Source: Anaerolineales bacterium (GTDB taxonomy: Bacteria; Chloroflexota; Anaerolineae; Anaerolineales; Villigracilaceae). From it: a DNA stretch of 64,000 nt. Below the pieces are notes generated by a model, which made no database searches, had not been told where the DNA came from, and was given only the letters and a program-made list of their open reading frames with translations. Location: assembly GCA_030834895.1 (NCBI GenBank), contig JAUQXA010000024.1, positions 558,001 to 622,000 of the forward strand, given 5' to 3'. Every line of letters starts with the position of its first letter. The first letter of the stretch is position 1. The position numbers were made by a program, and so were the translations under genes. Positions 8,531 through 17,106 of this stretch are shown here, one piece after another.

Positions 8531-10043
8531 ACTGAAGGCCAAATCACGGCTCGGCGGCGGACAAGCCCGCATAGACGCCCAACACAAAAAGGGACGTCTG
8601 ACCGCCCGCGAGCGGCTGGACATGCTACTGGACAAAGGCTCCTTCCGTGAGGTGGATGCCTTCGTCGTCCATCGCACTCATGATTTTGGGTTGGACGGGC
8701 AAAAGTTTACGGGGGATTCAGTCGTCACAGGTTGGGGTACCATCGAAGGGCGGCTGGTGTATGTGTACTCGCAGGATTTCACCGTCTTTGGCGGGAGTCT
8801 CGGCGAAGTACATTCCGAAAAAATCTGCAAGATCATGGACATGGCAATGAAGAACGGCGCGCCCGTCATCGGCTTGAACGATTCGGGTGGTGCGCGCATT
8901 CAGGAAGGCGTGGTGGCCCTCGCCGGGTATTCCGATATCTTCCTGCGTAACACGCTGGCTTCGGGAGTCATCCCGCAGATTTCCGCCATCATGGGACCTT
9001 GTGCCGGCGGCGCGGTCTACTCGCCCGCCTTGACCGATTTTATCTTTATGACTCGAAAGACCTCCTACATGTTCGTGACTGGTCCCGATGTGGTGAAGGC
9101 AGTCACCCACGAAGAAGTGACACAAGAGGAGCTTGGTGGTGCAAGTGTGCACTCCGAAAAATCAGGTGTATGTCACATCGCCGCTGAGAGCGAGGCCGAC
9201 ACCCTGTATCTGATTCGCAAACTGCTTGGCTACCTGCCGCAGAACAACATGGAAGACCCACCCTTTGTAGCGGGCGATGATCCACTGAGGATGGAAGAGG
9301 CGTTGAACAGCATCGTCCCCGATGACCCAAACAAGCCCTATGACGTAAAAGATGTCATCCAGTTGATTGTGGACAGTGACAGCTTCTATGAGATCCATGA
9401 AAACTATGCGATGAACGTTGTTGTGGGTTTTGCCCACCTCGGCGGACATTCCGTCGGCATTGTGGCCAACCAGCCCGCAGTGTTGGCCGGTGTGCTGGAC
9501 ATCGACGCGAGCGAAAAGGCGGCGCGCTTTGTCCGCTTCTGCGATTCATTTAACATCCCGATTGTCACCTTCGAAGATGTGCCGGGGTTTTTGCCCGGAA
9601 CTTATCAGGAACATCATGGCGTGATTCGCTCCGGCGCGAAATTGCTTTACGCCTACTGCGAAGCCACCGTCCCGAAGTTGACCGTCATCACCCGCAAAGC
9701 ATACGGCGGCGCGTACTGTGTCATGTCTTCCAAGCACATCCGCAGTGACGCGAACTTCGCTTGGCCCACAGCCGAGATTGCGGTGATGGGACCTGACGGC
9801 GCGGTGAGCATCATCTTTCGCAAGGAACTGGATGCCGCTGAAGACCCGGTCCAAAAGAAGGCGGAACTGGTGGCCGAATACAAGGAAAAATTTGCCAACC
9901 CCTACGTCGCAGCGCAGCGCGGCTACATCGACGATGTGATCGAGCCGAAGGAGACCCGTCCACGCCTGATCAACGCGCTGGAGATGCTGAGCAACAAGCG
10001 CGATGCCAACCCCGCCAAGAAGCACGGAAATATTCCGCTGTAA
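8496..10043 (+). CDS. pccB: Acyl-CoA carboxylase carboxyltransferase (beta) subunit, propionyl-CoA type
   Basis: 515 residues, the usual length for PccB/MmdA. Two crotonase-like halves are visible: the N-half has [16 protein letters not shown] and [16 protein letters not shown] (oxyanion loop), the C-half has [26 protein letters not shown] and [14 protein letters not shown]. It transfers carboxyl from carboxybiotin to propionyl- or a related acyl-CoA, giving methylmalonyl-CoA. The next two genes supply biotin carboxylase and the biotin carrier, so a carboxylase is more likely than a sodium-pump decarboxylase. Substrate chain length cannot be fixed from sequence alone. Confidence 0.9.
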   Translation: MSEKSKIEQLTELKAKSRLGGGQARIDAQHKKGRLTARERLDMLLDKGSFREVDAFVVHRTHDFGLDGQKFTGDSVVTGWGTIEGRLVYVYSQDFTVFGGSLGEVHSEKICKIMDMAMKNGAPVIGLNDSGGARIQEGVVALAGYSDIFLRNTLASGVIPQISAIMGPCAGGAVYSPALTDFIFMTRKTSYMFVTGPDVVKAVTHEEVTQEELGGASVHSEKSGVCHIAAESEADTLYLIRKLLGYLPQNNMEDPPFVAGDDPLRMEEALNSIVPDDPNKPYDVKDVIQLIVDSDSFYEIHENYAMNVVVGFAHLGGHSVGIVANQPAVLAGVLDIDASEKAARFVRFCDSFNIPIVTFEDVPGFLPGTYQEHHGVIRSGAKLLYAYCEATVPKLTVITRKAYGGAYCVMSSKHIRSDANFAWPTAEIAVMGPDGAVSIIFRKELDAAEDPVQKKAELVAEYKEKFANPYVAAQRGYIDDVIEPKETRPRLINALEMLSNKRDANPAKKHGNIPL

Positions 10044-10045
10044 CA

Positions 10046-10130
10046 TGTCGTTGCGAGACGGCACTCTTCCGCCGAAGCAATCTCCAAATTGTGAAGGGAT
10101 TGCTTCGGGGAAACCATCCTCGCAATGACA
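10046..10130. repeat. TGTCATTGCGAG palindromic element, copy 2
   Basis: Starts TGTCGTTGCGAG (one change) and ends CTCGCAATGACA, with GAAGCAATCTC inside pairing to GGATTGCTTC. It fills the gap between the carboxyltransferase and biotin carboxylase genes without breaking the operon. Confidence 0.85.
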
Positions 10131-10142
10131 TCATGAGGTGTC

Positions 10143-11651
10143 ATGTTCAAAAAAGTATTGGTTGCAAACCGCGGTGAAATTGCCGTCCGCATTATTCGTG
10201 CCTGCCGCGAACTTGGTATTAGTACGGTTGCAGTTTTTTCTGAAGCAGATCGTAATGGACTTCATGTCCGCTATGCAGACGAAGCCTACCCGATCGGACC
10301 CGCTCCGTCACGCGATTCCTATTTACGTGCCGATAAACTTTTCGAGGTTGCCAAAAAGTCCGGCGCGGGAGCCATTCACCCTGGCTACGGCTTCCTTGCG
10401 GAACGTGAAGACTTTGCCGCGGAATGTGAAAAGTTGGGCATTACATTTATCGGTCCCAAGCCCTCATCCATTGCGGCAATGGGAGACAAAGGCAAAGCGC
10501 GGGCGACAGTCATCAAGGCGGGCATACCTGTTGTACCGGGCACCGAAGACGTGGGCAACATGACCGACGAGGACCTTTTGCGCGTCGCACCCACAATTGG
10601 CTTCCCGCTGTTGGTCAAAGCCTCGGCGGGCGGCGGCGGAAAAGGCATGCGGGAGGTCCGAAATCTGGAGGAAATGCCAACCCTGCTCCAGTCGGCAAGG
10701 CGGGAGGCAGAATCCGCTTTCGGCGATGGAAACGTCTACCTGGAAAAGCTGGTCGAAGGCGCGCGTCACATCGAATTCCAGATCATGGCGGACACATTCG
10801 GCAACGTCATCCACCTTGGCGAACGTGAGTGTTCCATTCAACGGCGTCATCAAAAACTTCTGGAGGAGTCACCATCCATCTTCCTCGACGATGAACTGCG
10901 TGAAAAGATGGGGACCATCGCCGTGAAGTCGGCGCAGGCCGTGGATTACGTCAATGCTGGCACGATTGAATTCCTCGTGGACAAGGATCGAAATTTCTAC
11001 TTCCTTGAGATGAACACACGCCTGCAAGTGGAGCATCCCATCACGGAACTGGTCACTGGCGTGGATATCGTCGCCGAGCAAATCCGCATCGCGCGTGGGC
11101 GCCAGTTGAGTTACACCCAGGATCAAATCCAAATCAACGGTCATGCCATCGAGTGTCGCGTCAACGCCGAAGACCCTTTCAACGGCTTCATGCCTTCGAC
11201 GGGACGCATCACCCACAGCATCCTCCCCACCGGTCACGGCGTGCGCGTGGACACGGGCGTGTACCCCGGCTTCGAAATCACTCCCTACTACGATCCGATG
11301 ATTGCCAAATTGATTGTCTGGGGTGAGACGCGTGCCCAGGCCATCCTGCGGATGCGCCGTGCGCTGGAAGAATATCGCATCGTCGGCGTCCGCACCAACA
11401 TCCCCTTCCACCAAACATTAATGGATTCGCACCGCTATATGGGCGGTCAGGTGGACACGCGTTTCGTGGAGGAACGTTTCTCGATGGACGATTCACTGGA
11501 AGGGCGCGCGGCAAACGCCGAGATTGCCGCCATCTTTGCCACGCTGGTCGCGCATCAGCAGAGCGAACATAATGCGAATATCATCCGCAGGAACGAACGT
11601 GACACAAGCAACTGGAAATGGGTCGGCCGCTGGGAACGCATGCACCGCTAA
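10143..11651 (+). CDS. accC: Acyl-CoA carboxylase biotin carboxylase subunit
   Basis: 502 residues: N-terminal domain (KVLVANRGEIAVRIIRACRE), ATP-grasp domain with the glycine-rich loop ASAGGGGKGMREV, and the C-terminal domain with EMNTRLQVEHPITELVTG, which holds the active-site arginine and glutamates. It carboxylates biotin with ATP and bicarbonate. About 50 residues longer than a standalone AccC, as is common for the acetyl/propionyl-CoA carboxylase alpha type, but without its own biotin domain, which is encoded by the next gene. The ATG follows GAGGT. Confidence 0.92.
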   Translation: MFKKVLVANRGEIAVRIIRACRELGISTVAVFSEADRNGLHVRYADEAYPIGPAPSRDSYLRADKLFEVAKKSGAGAIHPGYGFLAEREDFAAECEKLGITFIGPKPSSIAAMGDKGKARATVIKAGIPVVPGTEDVGNMTDEDLLRVAPTIGFPLLVKASAGGGGKGMREVRNLEEMPTLLQSARREAESAFGDGNVYLEKLVEGARHIEFQIMADTFGNVIHLGERECSIQRRHQKLLEESPSIFLDDELREKMGTIAVKSAQAVDYVNAGTIEFLVDKDRNFYFLEMNTRLQVEHPITELVTGVDIVAEQIRIARGRQLSYTQDQIQINGHAIECRVNAEDPFNGFMPSTGRITHSILPTGHGVRVDTGVYPGFEITPYYDPMIAKLIVWGETRAQAILRMRRALEEYRIVGVRTNIPFHQTLMDSHRYMGGQVDTRFVEERFSMDDSLEGRAANAEIAAIFATLVAHQQSEHNANIIRRNERDTSNWKWVGRWERMHR

Positions 11652-11664
11652 AGGATGATTGAGG

Positions 11665-12162
11665 ATGAAATACGTTACAACGATTGATGGTCAGGAGTTT
11701 GAGATCGAGGTTGTGGACGAGAAACATGTCCGCATCGGGGAGCGCCTGCTCGAAGTGGACTTTCAAGCGGTGAGCGGGCAGCCCGTCTTCTCGCTGATTC
11801 TGGACGGCAAATCCTATGAATCCTTCGTTTACCAAAATGAGGATGATTGGGATGTCCTTCTGCGCGGACGTCAATACCAGGTGAAGGTCGAGGACGAGCG
11901 TGAAAAGCGGCTCAAGGCCGCCACAGGCGGAGGCGGCGCGTTGGGCGGCGAATTCCAACTCAAGGCGCCCATGCCTGGCTTGGTCGTCTCGGTGCTGGTT
12001 GAAGAAGGACAGGAAGTGAAGAAAGGACAGGTCCTGCTCATCCTCGAATCGATGAAGATGCAAAACGAGCTCAAATCTCCGCGAGACGGCATTGTAGGTC
12101 GCGTGCGCGTGAATGCCGGTGAAAGCGTGGAGCAACGGCAGACTCTGTTGAGTGTACAATAG
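11665..12162 (+). CDS. Biotin carboxyl carrier subunit of acyl-CoA carboxylase
   Basis: 165 residues. The C-terminal 75 residues form a biotinyl domain with APMPGLV and the acceptor sequence ESMKMQNE, so Lys131 should be biotinylated. The N-terminal part is a beta-rich segment like the BT domain of propionyl-CoA carboxylase alpha, joined by a glycine-rich hinge (TGGGGALGG). An in-frame TTG six bases upstream is an alternative start. With the two preceding genes it completes a three-polypeptide carboxylase. Confidence 0.9.
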   Translation: MKYVTTIDGQEFEIEVVDEKHVRIGERLLEVDFQAVSGQPVFSLILDGKSYESFVYQNEDDWDVLLRGRQYQVKVEDEREKRLKAATGGGGALGGEFQLKAPMPGLVVSVLVEEGQEVKKGQVLLILESMKMQNELKSPRDGIVGRVRVNAGESVEQRQTLLSVQ

Positions 12163-12166
12163 GGGT

Positions 12167-12775
12167 ATGAATGGACACGAGACCGAAGCCAAGTTTTTTG
12201 TACGTGATTTGAAGAAGATCGAATTGCGCCTTCTTGAATTGAAGGCGCAATTGATTCAACCGCGCCTTCACGAGATCAACCTGCGCTTCGATAACGCAAA
12301 CGATGAATTAAGAAGCTCCCTTCGCGTGCTGCGGCTCCGGCAGGACGATAAAGCGCGGCTCACCTTCAAAGGCCCCAGCGAGGAACAGCCGGGTGGAATC
12401 CTTCGCCGCCGCGAAATCGAATTCGTCGTCGAAGACTTTGACAGCGCAAAGGATTTTTTGGAGGCGCTGGGATACAGGGTGGTCGTTTTCTACGAAAAGT
12501 TCCGCGCGGTGTATGAACTGAACGACACGCACATCATGCTGGACGAATTACCTTACGGACAATTCATCGAGATCGAAGGCGAAAACGCGGAAACAATCCG
12601 CAGAACCATGAACCTGCTTGGAATCAAATGGGATGCGATGGTCAAGGCGGGTTATCACGCCTTGTTCGAGCGAGTGACCGGAAAGTACAATCTGGAGCCT
12701 TCGCAGTTAAGTTTTGTCGCGCTAAAAAATGTGAATATCACGACCGAGGATCTGGGAATCGAGGCGGCGGATTAA
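12167..12775 (+). CDS. CYTH domain protein (CyaB/ThTPase-like)
   Basis: 202-residue CYTH protein. The signature ExExK is at residues 5-9 (ETEAK), and the tunnel-lining charged residues follow in LRVLRLRQDD, ARLTFKGPSE, RREIEFVV and FIEIEGE. The family hydrolyses triphosphate compounds such as inorganic tripolyphosphate or thiamine triphosphate; a few make cAMP. Start at the ATG behind AGGGGT, 4 nt after the biotin carrier stop; a longer GTG start would overlap that gene. Confidence 0.82.
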   Translation: MNGHETEAKFFVRDLKKIELRLLELKAQLIQPRLHEINLRFDNANDELRSSLRVLRLRQDDKARLTFKGPSEEQPGGILRRREIEFVVEDFDSAKDFLEALGYRVVVFYEKFRAVYELNDTHIMLDELPYGQFIEIEGENAETIRRTMNLLGIKWDAMVKAGYHALFERVTGKYNLEPSQLSFVALKNVNITTEDLGIEAAD

Positions 12776-12782
12776 TCCGCGC

Positions 12783-12810
12783 TTGACATTATCGGACAAA
12801 ACAATATACT
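12783..12810 (+). promoter_or_regulatory. Sigma-70-like promoter
   Basis: TTGACA at 12783-12788, 16-bp spacer, TATACT at 12805-12810, placed between the CYTH stop and the methyltransferase ATG at 12827. Start of transcription is expected near 12817, leaving a leader of about ten bases. Confidence 0.6.
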
Positions 12811-12826
12811 GTCCCGAAAGGCTCCA

Positions 12827-13594
12827 ATGAAACTCAAAGGCATGGACGAACTTGCAAAACACGTCCCCGAGTTGAATTCAACAGGCGGGAGAATACGAAT
12901 CGCGCTCTATGCGTTGAGCCTGCTCACTTTGGTCACAGTTTACTTCATCCTCACAGACAACATCCCCACCTGGAGTATTGACAGCCAGATCATCATTGTC
13001 GCGTTGGGATTTCTCGTCCTGAGTCTGTTCTTTTCCCGTAAACAGACGTACAGGGAAAAATATGGGGAACTCGCCTACCGCAATGCCTTCGCACACTATG
13101 TCATGCCCGGACTTGCTCTGATTTTTAGTGCTGTAGCGCACGCGGGCTATATGAACGGTCCCGAAATTCCACAAGGCTGGTGGATAACCGTATTCCTTGG
13201 GCTCGGCTGGCTTTCCCTGTTGATTGGCGGGATCTTGAGCATCCGCAGTATCTTCGCGTTCGGCGCAGACAACCTTGCCCTGCTATACGTCTACCATCCC
13301 GGAGAAGGGCGTATCATCAACTCAAGCATTTACGGCATTTTACGTCATCCGATTTATGCGGGAGTCCTGCGTCTGTTCATCGGGCTTGCGTTGATCAACG
13401 GCAACGCCAATTCAATTGCATTCGCCATCCTCATACCTCTCGGCTTCGTCGGCTGGACTCACCTCGTGGAAGAAAGGGAGTTGATCGAACGCTTCGGCGC
13501 GGATTATTTCGATTACCGTAAACGAGTCCCAGCATTTTTCCCGAAACTGCGTGGCCTTGGAATCTTCTTCAACTTTCTGATCACAGGAAAATAA
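12827..13594 (+). CDS. ICMT/PEMT-like membrane methyltransferase
   Basis: 255 residues with about six hydrophobic segments. The C-terminal half carries the isoprenylcysteine methyltransferase / phospholipid methyltransferase pattern: YGILRHPIYAGVL followed by VEERELIERFGADYFDYRKRVP. The RHP and EE motifs bind SAM in this family. Substrate probably a membrane lipid or a lipid-linked compound. It has its own promoter (12783-12810) and is followed after 3 nt by the saccharopine-reductase-like gene. Confidence 0.75.
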   Translation: MKLKGMDELAKHVPELNSTGGRIRIALYALSLLTLVTVYFILTDNIPTWSIDSQIIIVALGFLVLSLFFSRKQTYREKYGELAYRNAFAHYVMPGLALIFSAVAHAGYMNGPEIPQGWWITVFLGLGWLSLLIGGILSIRSIFAFGADNLALLYVYHPGEGRIINSSIYGILRHPIYAGVLRLFIGLALINGNANSIAFAILIPLGFVGWTHLVEERELIERFGADYFDYRKRVPAFFPKLRGLGIFFNFLITGK

Positions 13595-13597
13595 TCC

Positions 13598-14791
13598 ATG
13601 GGAACATTCAACAAACTTCCTGATAGATTGCTGAAAGATTTTCGCAGGTCGATACCCGCAGATGATTCTGAAAAAAAGATATTAATTCTCGGCGGTTACG
13701 GCTATACCGGCAAACTACTTGCCAAACACCTGCTTGCGCAAACTAGAGTCCAGATCATCATCGCCGGACGCAGTGAGGAAAAGGCAAAGGTTTTCGCGGA
13801 ACAATTGAATGATCCGCGCGTGAGTTTCCGCCAAGCGGATGCCTCCAACTTCGAGAGCCTGACAAAAGCGCTCGAAGACGCGACTCTCTGCCTGGTTGCC
13901 GCGCCAACCACCCATCACGCCGAGACAGTCATCCGTGCCTGCATCGCTGCCCACACAGATTATCTCGACGTGCAATTCTCATCTAAAAAGTTGGAGGCAC
14001 TGCACTGCGTTGCGGAGGAGATAAAAAAAGCGGAACTCTGTTTCGTCACGGAGGCGGGATATCACCCCGGACTGCCCGCTGCGCTGATTCGCTACGCCGT
14101 CGCAAAATTGGATGTGACCGAGTCCGCGCTGACAGCTGGTTACCTCAACATGCAGGGACTCCCTTACACCGAAGCTGTGGACGAACTCATGGAAGGCTTT
14201 ATCGACTATAAGGCGCAAGTGTTCAAAAACGGCGCATGGACAAAACCCAACTCATGGGACATGCGCTCCTTCAACTTTGGCGAAGACCTTGGCAAGCGCC
14301 TGTGCTATTCGATGTTCTTTGAGGAATTGCGCGAACTCCCCGACATGATTTCCACGCTCAAGGAGACAGGCTTTTACATCTCCGGCTCGAACTGGTTCAC
14401 AGACCTGCTTATCACGCCGCTGGTTTTCGTCGGACTGAAAATCGCCCCCAAACGCGGACTCCGTCCGCTTGGCAAGTTGATGTGGTGGGGTATGGGACAA
14501 ACCAAGCCGCCGTACGTGGTGGCGCTCAAAGTGGAAGCCAAAGGCCAATTGGAAGAAATCCCAGCCCAAGTTGATGTGCGAGTCGCGCATCCCGATGGCT
14601 ACGAGTTGACCGCCATTCCAGTCGTCGCTTATCTCAAACAATATCTCGATGGCACGGCCCGCAGGAGCGGAGTCCTCATGATGGGACATGTCGCCGACCC
14701 CGCGAGGTTGTTCAATGATATGCAAAAGATGGGTGTGCAGGTGATCGAGTCGCTTGACTTGTTTCCCCCGCCTGTAACCGACAATCTGTAA
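13598..14791 (+). CDS. Saccharopine dehydrogenase-like NAD(P)-binding oxidoreductase
   Basis: 397 residues. The N-terminus has a Rossmann motif ILGGYGYTGKLLAKHLL (about residues 29-45), then the SDR-like strand IIIAGRSEEKA and a saccharopine-reductase core (AAPTTHHAETVIRAC, YLDVQF, TEAGYHPGLPAALIRY). A hydrophobic stretch near residues 265-285 is typical of the membrane-associated trans-acting enoyl reductase type. It probably reduces an unsaturated lipid or polyketide-like substrate rather than making lysine. Likely coupled to the methyltransferase in front of it. Confidence 0.7.
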   Translation: MGTFNKLPDRLLKDFRRSIPADDSEKKILILGGYGYTGKLLAKHLLAQTRVQIIIAGRSEEKAKVFAEQLNDPRVSFRQADASNFESLTKALEDATLCLVAAPTTHHAETVIRACIAAHTDYLDVQFSSKKLEALHCVAEEIKKAELCFVTEAGYHPGLPAALIRYAVAKLDVTESALTAGYLNMQGLPYTEAVDELMEGFIDYKAQVFKNGAWTKPNSWDMRSFNFGEDLGKRLCYSMFFEELRELPDMISTLKETGFYISGSNWFTDLLITPLVFVGLKIAPKRGLRPLGKLMWWGMGQTKPPYVVALKVEAKGQLEEIPAQVDVRVAHPDGYELTAIPVVAYLKQYLDGTARRSGVLMMGHVADPARLFNDMQKMGVQVIESLDLFPPPVTDNL

Positions 14792-14840
14792 TTCCCCATA
14801 ATTAGTTTGATAGCCAAAATTCAATCGAAAGGAACAAACC

Positions 14841-15863
14841 ATGTCCCTCCGCCATTTTGTTGACACGCAGGATTTCACCAAAAAGGAACTGCTCGATATG
14901 ATCGAGCTGACCCGCAGAATCAAAGCCGCTGACAAGCAGGGTTGCACGCCAAAACTTTTACAAGATGCCTCGCTGGCAATGATCTTCGAGGAGCCGTCCA
15001 CCCGCACCCGTGTCTCGTTTGAAGTCGCCATGACCGAACTGGGCGGTCACGCGCTTTACCTCAAGCCAGGCGAGATTCACCTCGGCGTGCGCGAGTCAAT
15101 GTACGACACCGCCAAAGTCCTCTCGCGCATGTGTGACGCGGTCTTCTGCCGCGCCCTCAAACACGAGACCGTGACCGAGCTTGCCAAATACGCTGAAGTC
15201 CCCGTCCTAAATGGGCTGACCGATTACAACCACCCTACCCAGGTAGTCTGCGACGCGCTGACCATGATCGAGCACATGCCCGAAGGTAAGAAGGTCGAAG
15301 ACCTGAACGTGACCTTCATCGGCGACGCGACCAACGTGCTTTCCTCCCTGATGCTGATGTGTACCAAACTGGGCATGAACTTCACCCACGCCGCACCAAA
15401 GAAATACCAGGCTCCCGATGAATGGGTCAAATGGGCAAAGGAAAACTGCGCCGTCTCCGGCGGAACTGTCACCGTGACCGACGATCCGATTGCCGCCGTC
15501 AAGAACGCAGACTTCATCTACACCGACCTGTGGTGGTGGGTCGGACAGGAGGACCAAATCCCCGAACGTCGCGCCGCCTTTATGCCGAAATATCAGGTGA
15601 ACAAGGAACTCTTTGAAAAAGCCCCGTCGCACTGCAAATTCATGCACTGCTTGCCTGCCTCGCGCGGCGTGGAAGCCACCGACGATGTAATGGATCATCC
15701 GCGCTCGGTCATCTTCGACCAGTCCGAAAACCGCCTGCACACCGAGAAGGGCTTGCTGGCGTACTTCATCTATCCTAGACTCAAAAGACCTTCCGAAGAA
15801 CTCAAGGCATATCACAAGGGACAGATCGAAGACTTTTTGAACGACCCAAAACTTGGCAAATAG
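14841..15863 (+). CDS. ptcA: Putrescine carbamoyltransferase (OTC-like family)
   Basis: 340 residues. Carbamoyl-phosphate site STRTR at residues 53-57 and HPTQ and HCLP loops are present. The ornithine-specific SMG loop of OTC is replaced by [15 protein letters not shown], and the C-terminus ends in an extra helix, both features of putrescine carbamoyltransferase (family knowledge). PEGKKVED and [12 protein letters not shown] also fit that subfamily. The next gene is agmatine deiminase, which makes the substrate N-carbamoylputrescine; phosphorolysis would yield putrescine and carbamoyl phosphate. No carbamate kinase is in the window. Shine-Dalgarno-like GAAAGGAAC precedes the ATG. Confidence 0.8.
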   Translation: MSLRHFVDTQDFTKKELLDMIELTRRIKAADKQGCTPKLLQDASLAMIFEEPSTRTRVSFEVAMTELGGHALYLKPGEIHLGVRESMYDTAKVLSRMCDAVFCRALKHETVTELAKYAEVPVLNGLTDYNHPTQVVCDALTMIEHMPEGKKVEDLNVTFIGDATNVLSSLMLMCTKLGMNFTHAAPKKYQAPDEWVKWAKENCAVSGGTVTVTDDPIAAVKNADFIYTDLWWWVGQEDQIPERRAAFMPKYQVNKELFEKAPSHCKFMHCLPASRGVEATDDVMDHPRSVIFDQSENRLHTEKGLLAYFIYPRLKRPSEELKAYHKGQIEDFLNDPKLGK

Positions 15864-15886
15864 GCCATCGCCAGAAAAGGAGTGGC

Positions 15887-16978
15887 ATGTCTCTGACCTT
15901 GAACACCACACCCCGCGCCGACGGTTTCTTCATGCCCGCCGAATTCGCGCCTCATGCTGGCACCTGGATGCTCTGGCCCCAGCGTCCCGACAACTGGCGG
16001 CTGGGCGGCAAACCTGCTCAAAAGGCCTTCGCCGCAGTTGCAACTGCCATCGCCCAATTCGAGTCGGTGACGATGGGCGTCAATGCAAACCAGTATTCCA
16101 ACGCCCGCCAGATGCTCCCGCCTCACATCCGCGTGGTGGAAATCTCCAACAACGACTCGTGGATGCGCGACTGCGGACCAACCTTCATCATTGATGGCAA
16201 AGGTAGCTTGCGCGGCATCGATTGGTCTTTCAACGCTTGGGGCGGACTCTACAACGGCTTGTATTTCCCCTGGGATTTGGATGATGCCGTGGCGCAAAAA
16301 GTGCTCGAAATGGAACGGGTCGACCGTTACAAAGCGCCGCTCGTCCTCGAAGGCGGCTCGATTCACGTAGACGGCGAAGGGACCTGCATCACTACCGCAG
16401 AATGTCTGCTCAGCCCGGGGCGTAATCCCGATTTGAGCAAAGACGAAATCGAAGCGCATCTCAAGAATTATCTCAACGTGGAAAAGGTTCTTTGGGTTCC
16501 GCGCGGCGTCTTCCACGATGAAACCACCGGGCACGTGGATAACATCCTCTGCTACCTGCGAGCCGGTGCGATTGCGCTGACCTGGACAGACGACAAATCC
16601 GACCCACAGTATGAGCGTTCCGCCGAGGCATACGACTACCTGATGTCCCAAACCGATGCGAAGGGACGCAAGCTCGAAGTCTACAAGATACACCAGCCCA
16701 ATCCCATTTTGATCCAACCCGAAGAAGCCGAGGGTGTGGATGCGGTGGACGGCACGCTTCCACGCGAAGCCGGTGACCGCATGGCGGCTTCCTACATCAA
16801 TTTCTATTTATGCAATGGTGGAGCTATTGTTCCAACTTTCGATGACCCGCACGATGCCCCGGCGCTGGAAACTCTCCAGAAACTTCTGCCAGGCCGAAAG
16901 GTGGTCGGCGTCCCTGCTCGTGAAATTCTGCTTGGCGGCGGCAACATCCACTGCATCACCCAGCAACAGCCAAAATAG
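15887..16978 (+). CDS. aguA: Agmatine deiminase
   Basis: 363 residues, full family length. Agmatine deiminase converts agmatine to N-carbamoylputrescine and ammonia. Visible motifs: [16 protein letters not shown] at the N-terminus, [33 protein letters not shown], and the catalytic cysteine at residue 356 in [17 protein letters not shown] lies before the ATG, 23 nt after the carbamoyltransferase. The pair forms the agmatine deiminase route. Confidence 0.93.
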   Translation: MSLTLNTTPRADGFFMPAEFAPHAGTWMLWPQRPDNWRLGGKPAQKAFAAVATAIAQFESVTMGVNANQYSNARQMLPPHIRVVEISNNDSWMRDCGPTFIIDGKGSLRGIDWSFNAWGGLYNGLYFPWDLDDAVAQKVLEMERVDRYKAPLVLEGGSIHVDGEGTCITTAECLLSPGRNPDLSKDEIEAHLKNYLNVEKVLWVPRGVFHDETTGHVDNILCYLRAGAIALTWTDDKSDPQYERSAEAYDYLMSQTDAKGRKLEVYKIHQPNPILIQPEEAEGVDAVDGTLPREAGDRMAASYINFYLCNGGAIVPTFDDPHDAPALETLQKLLPGRKVVGVPAREILLGGGNIHCITQQQPK

Positions 16979-16986
16979 GACTTGAG

Positions 16987-17014
16987 CTCCCCTTCAAATC
17001 TGGAGGGGAGTTTT
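16987..17014 (+). terminator. Rho-independent terminator after aguA
   Basis: CTCCCCT pairs with AGGGGAG across a 10-nt loop and is followed by TTTTC. It ends the carbamoyltransferase-deiminase operon 8 nt after the stop codon. Confidence 0.75.
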
Positions 17015-17106
17015 CATTCGACCATATTACCGATGGGTGGGGAACTCGAAACACGCCTCCTGCGTCAAGTATGATATGATTCCAAAATCGAATCAACAGA
17101 CGGAGG

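Noticed and set aside
14841..15863. Ornithine carbamoyltransferase (argF)
   Set aside because: The ornithine-binding SMG loop is missing and the adjacent gene is agmatine deiminase; putrescine type fits better.
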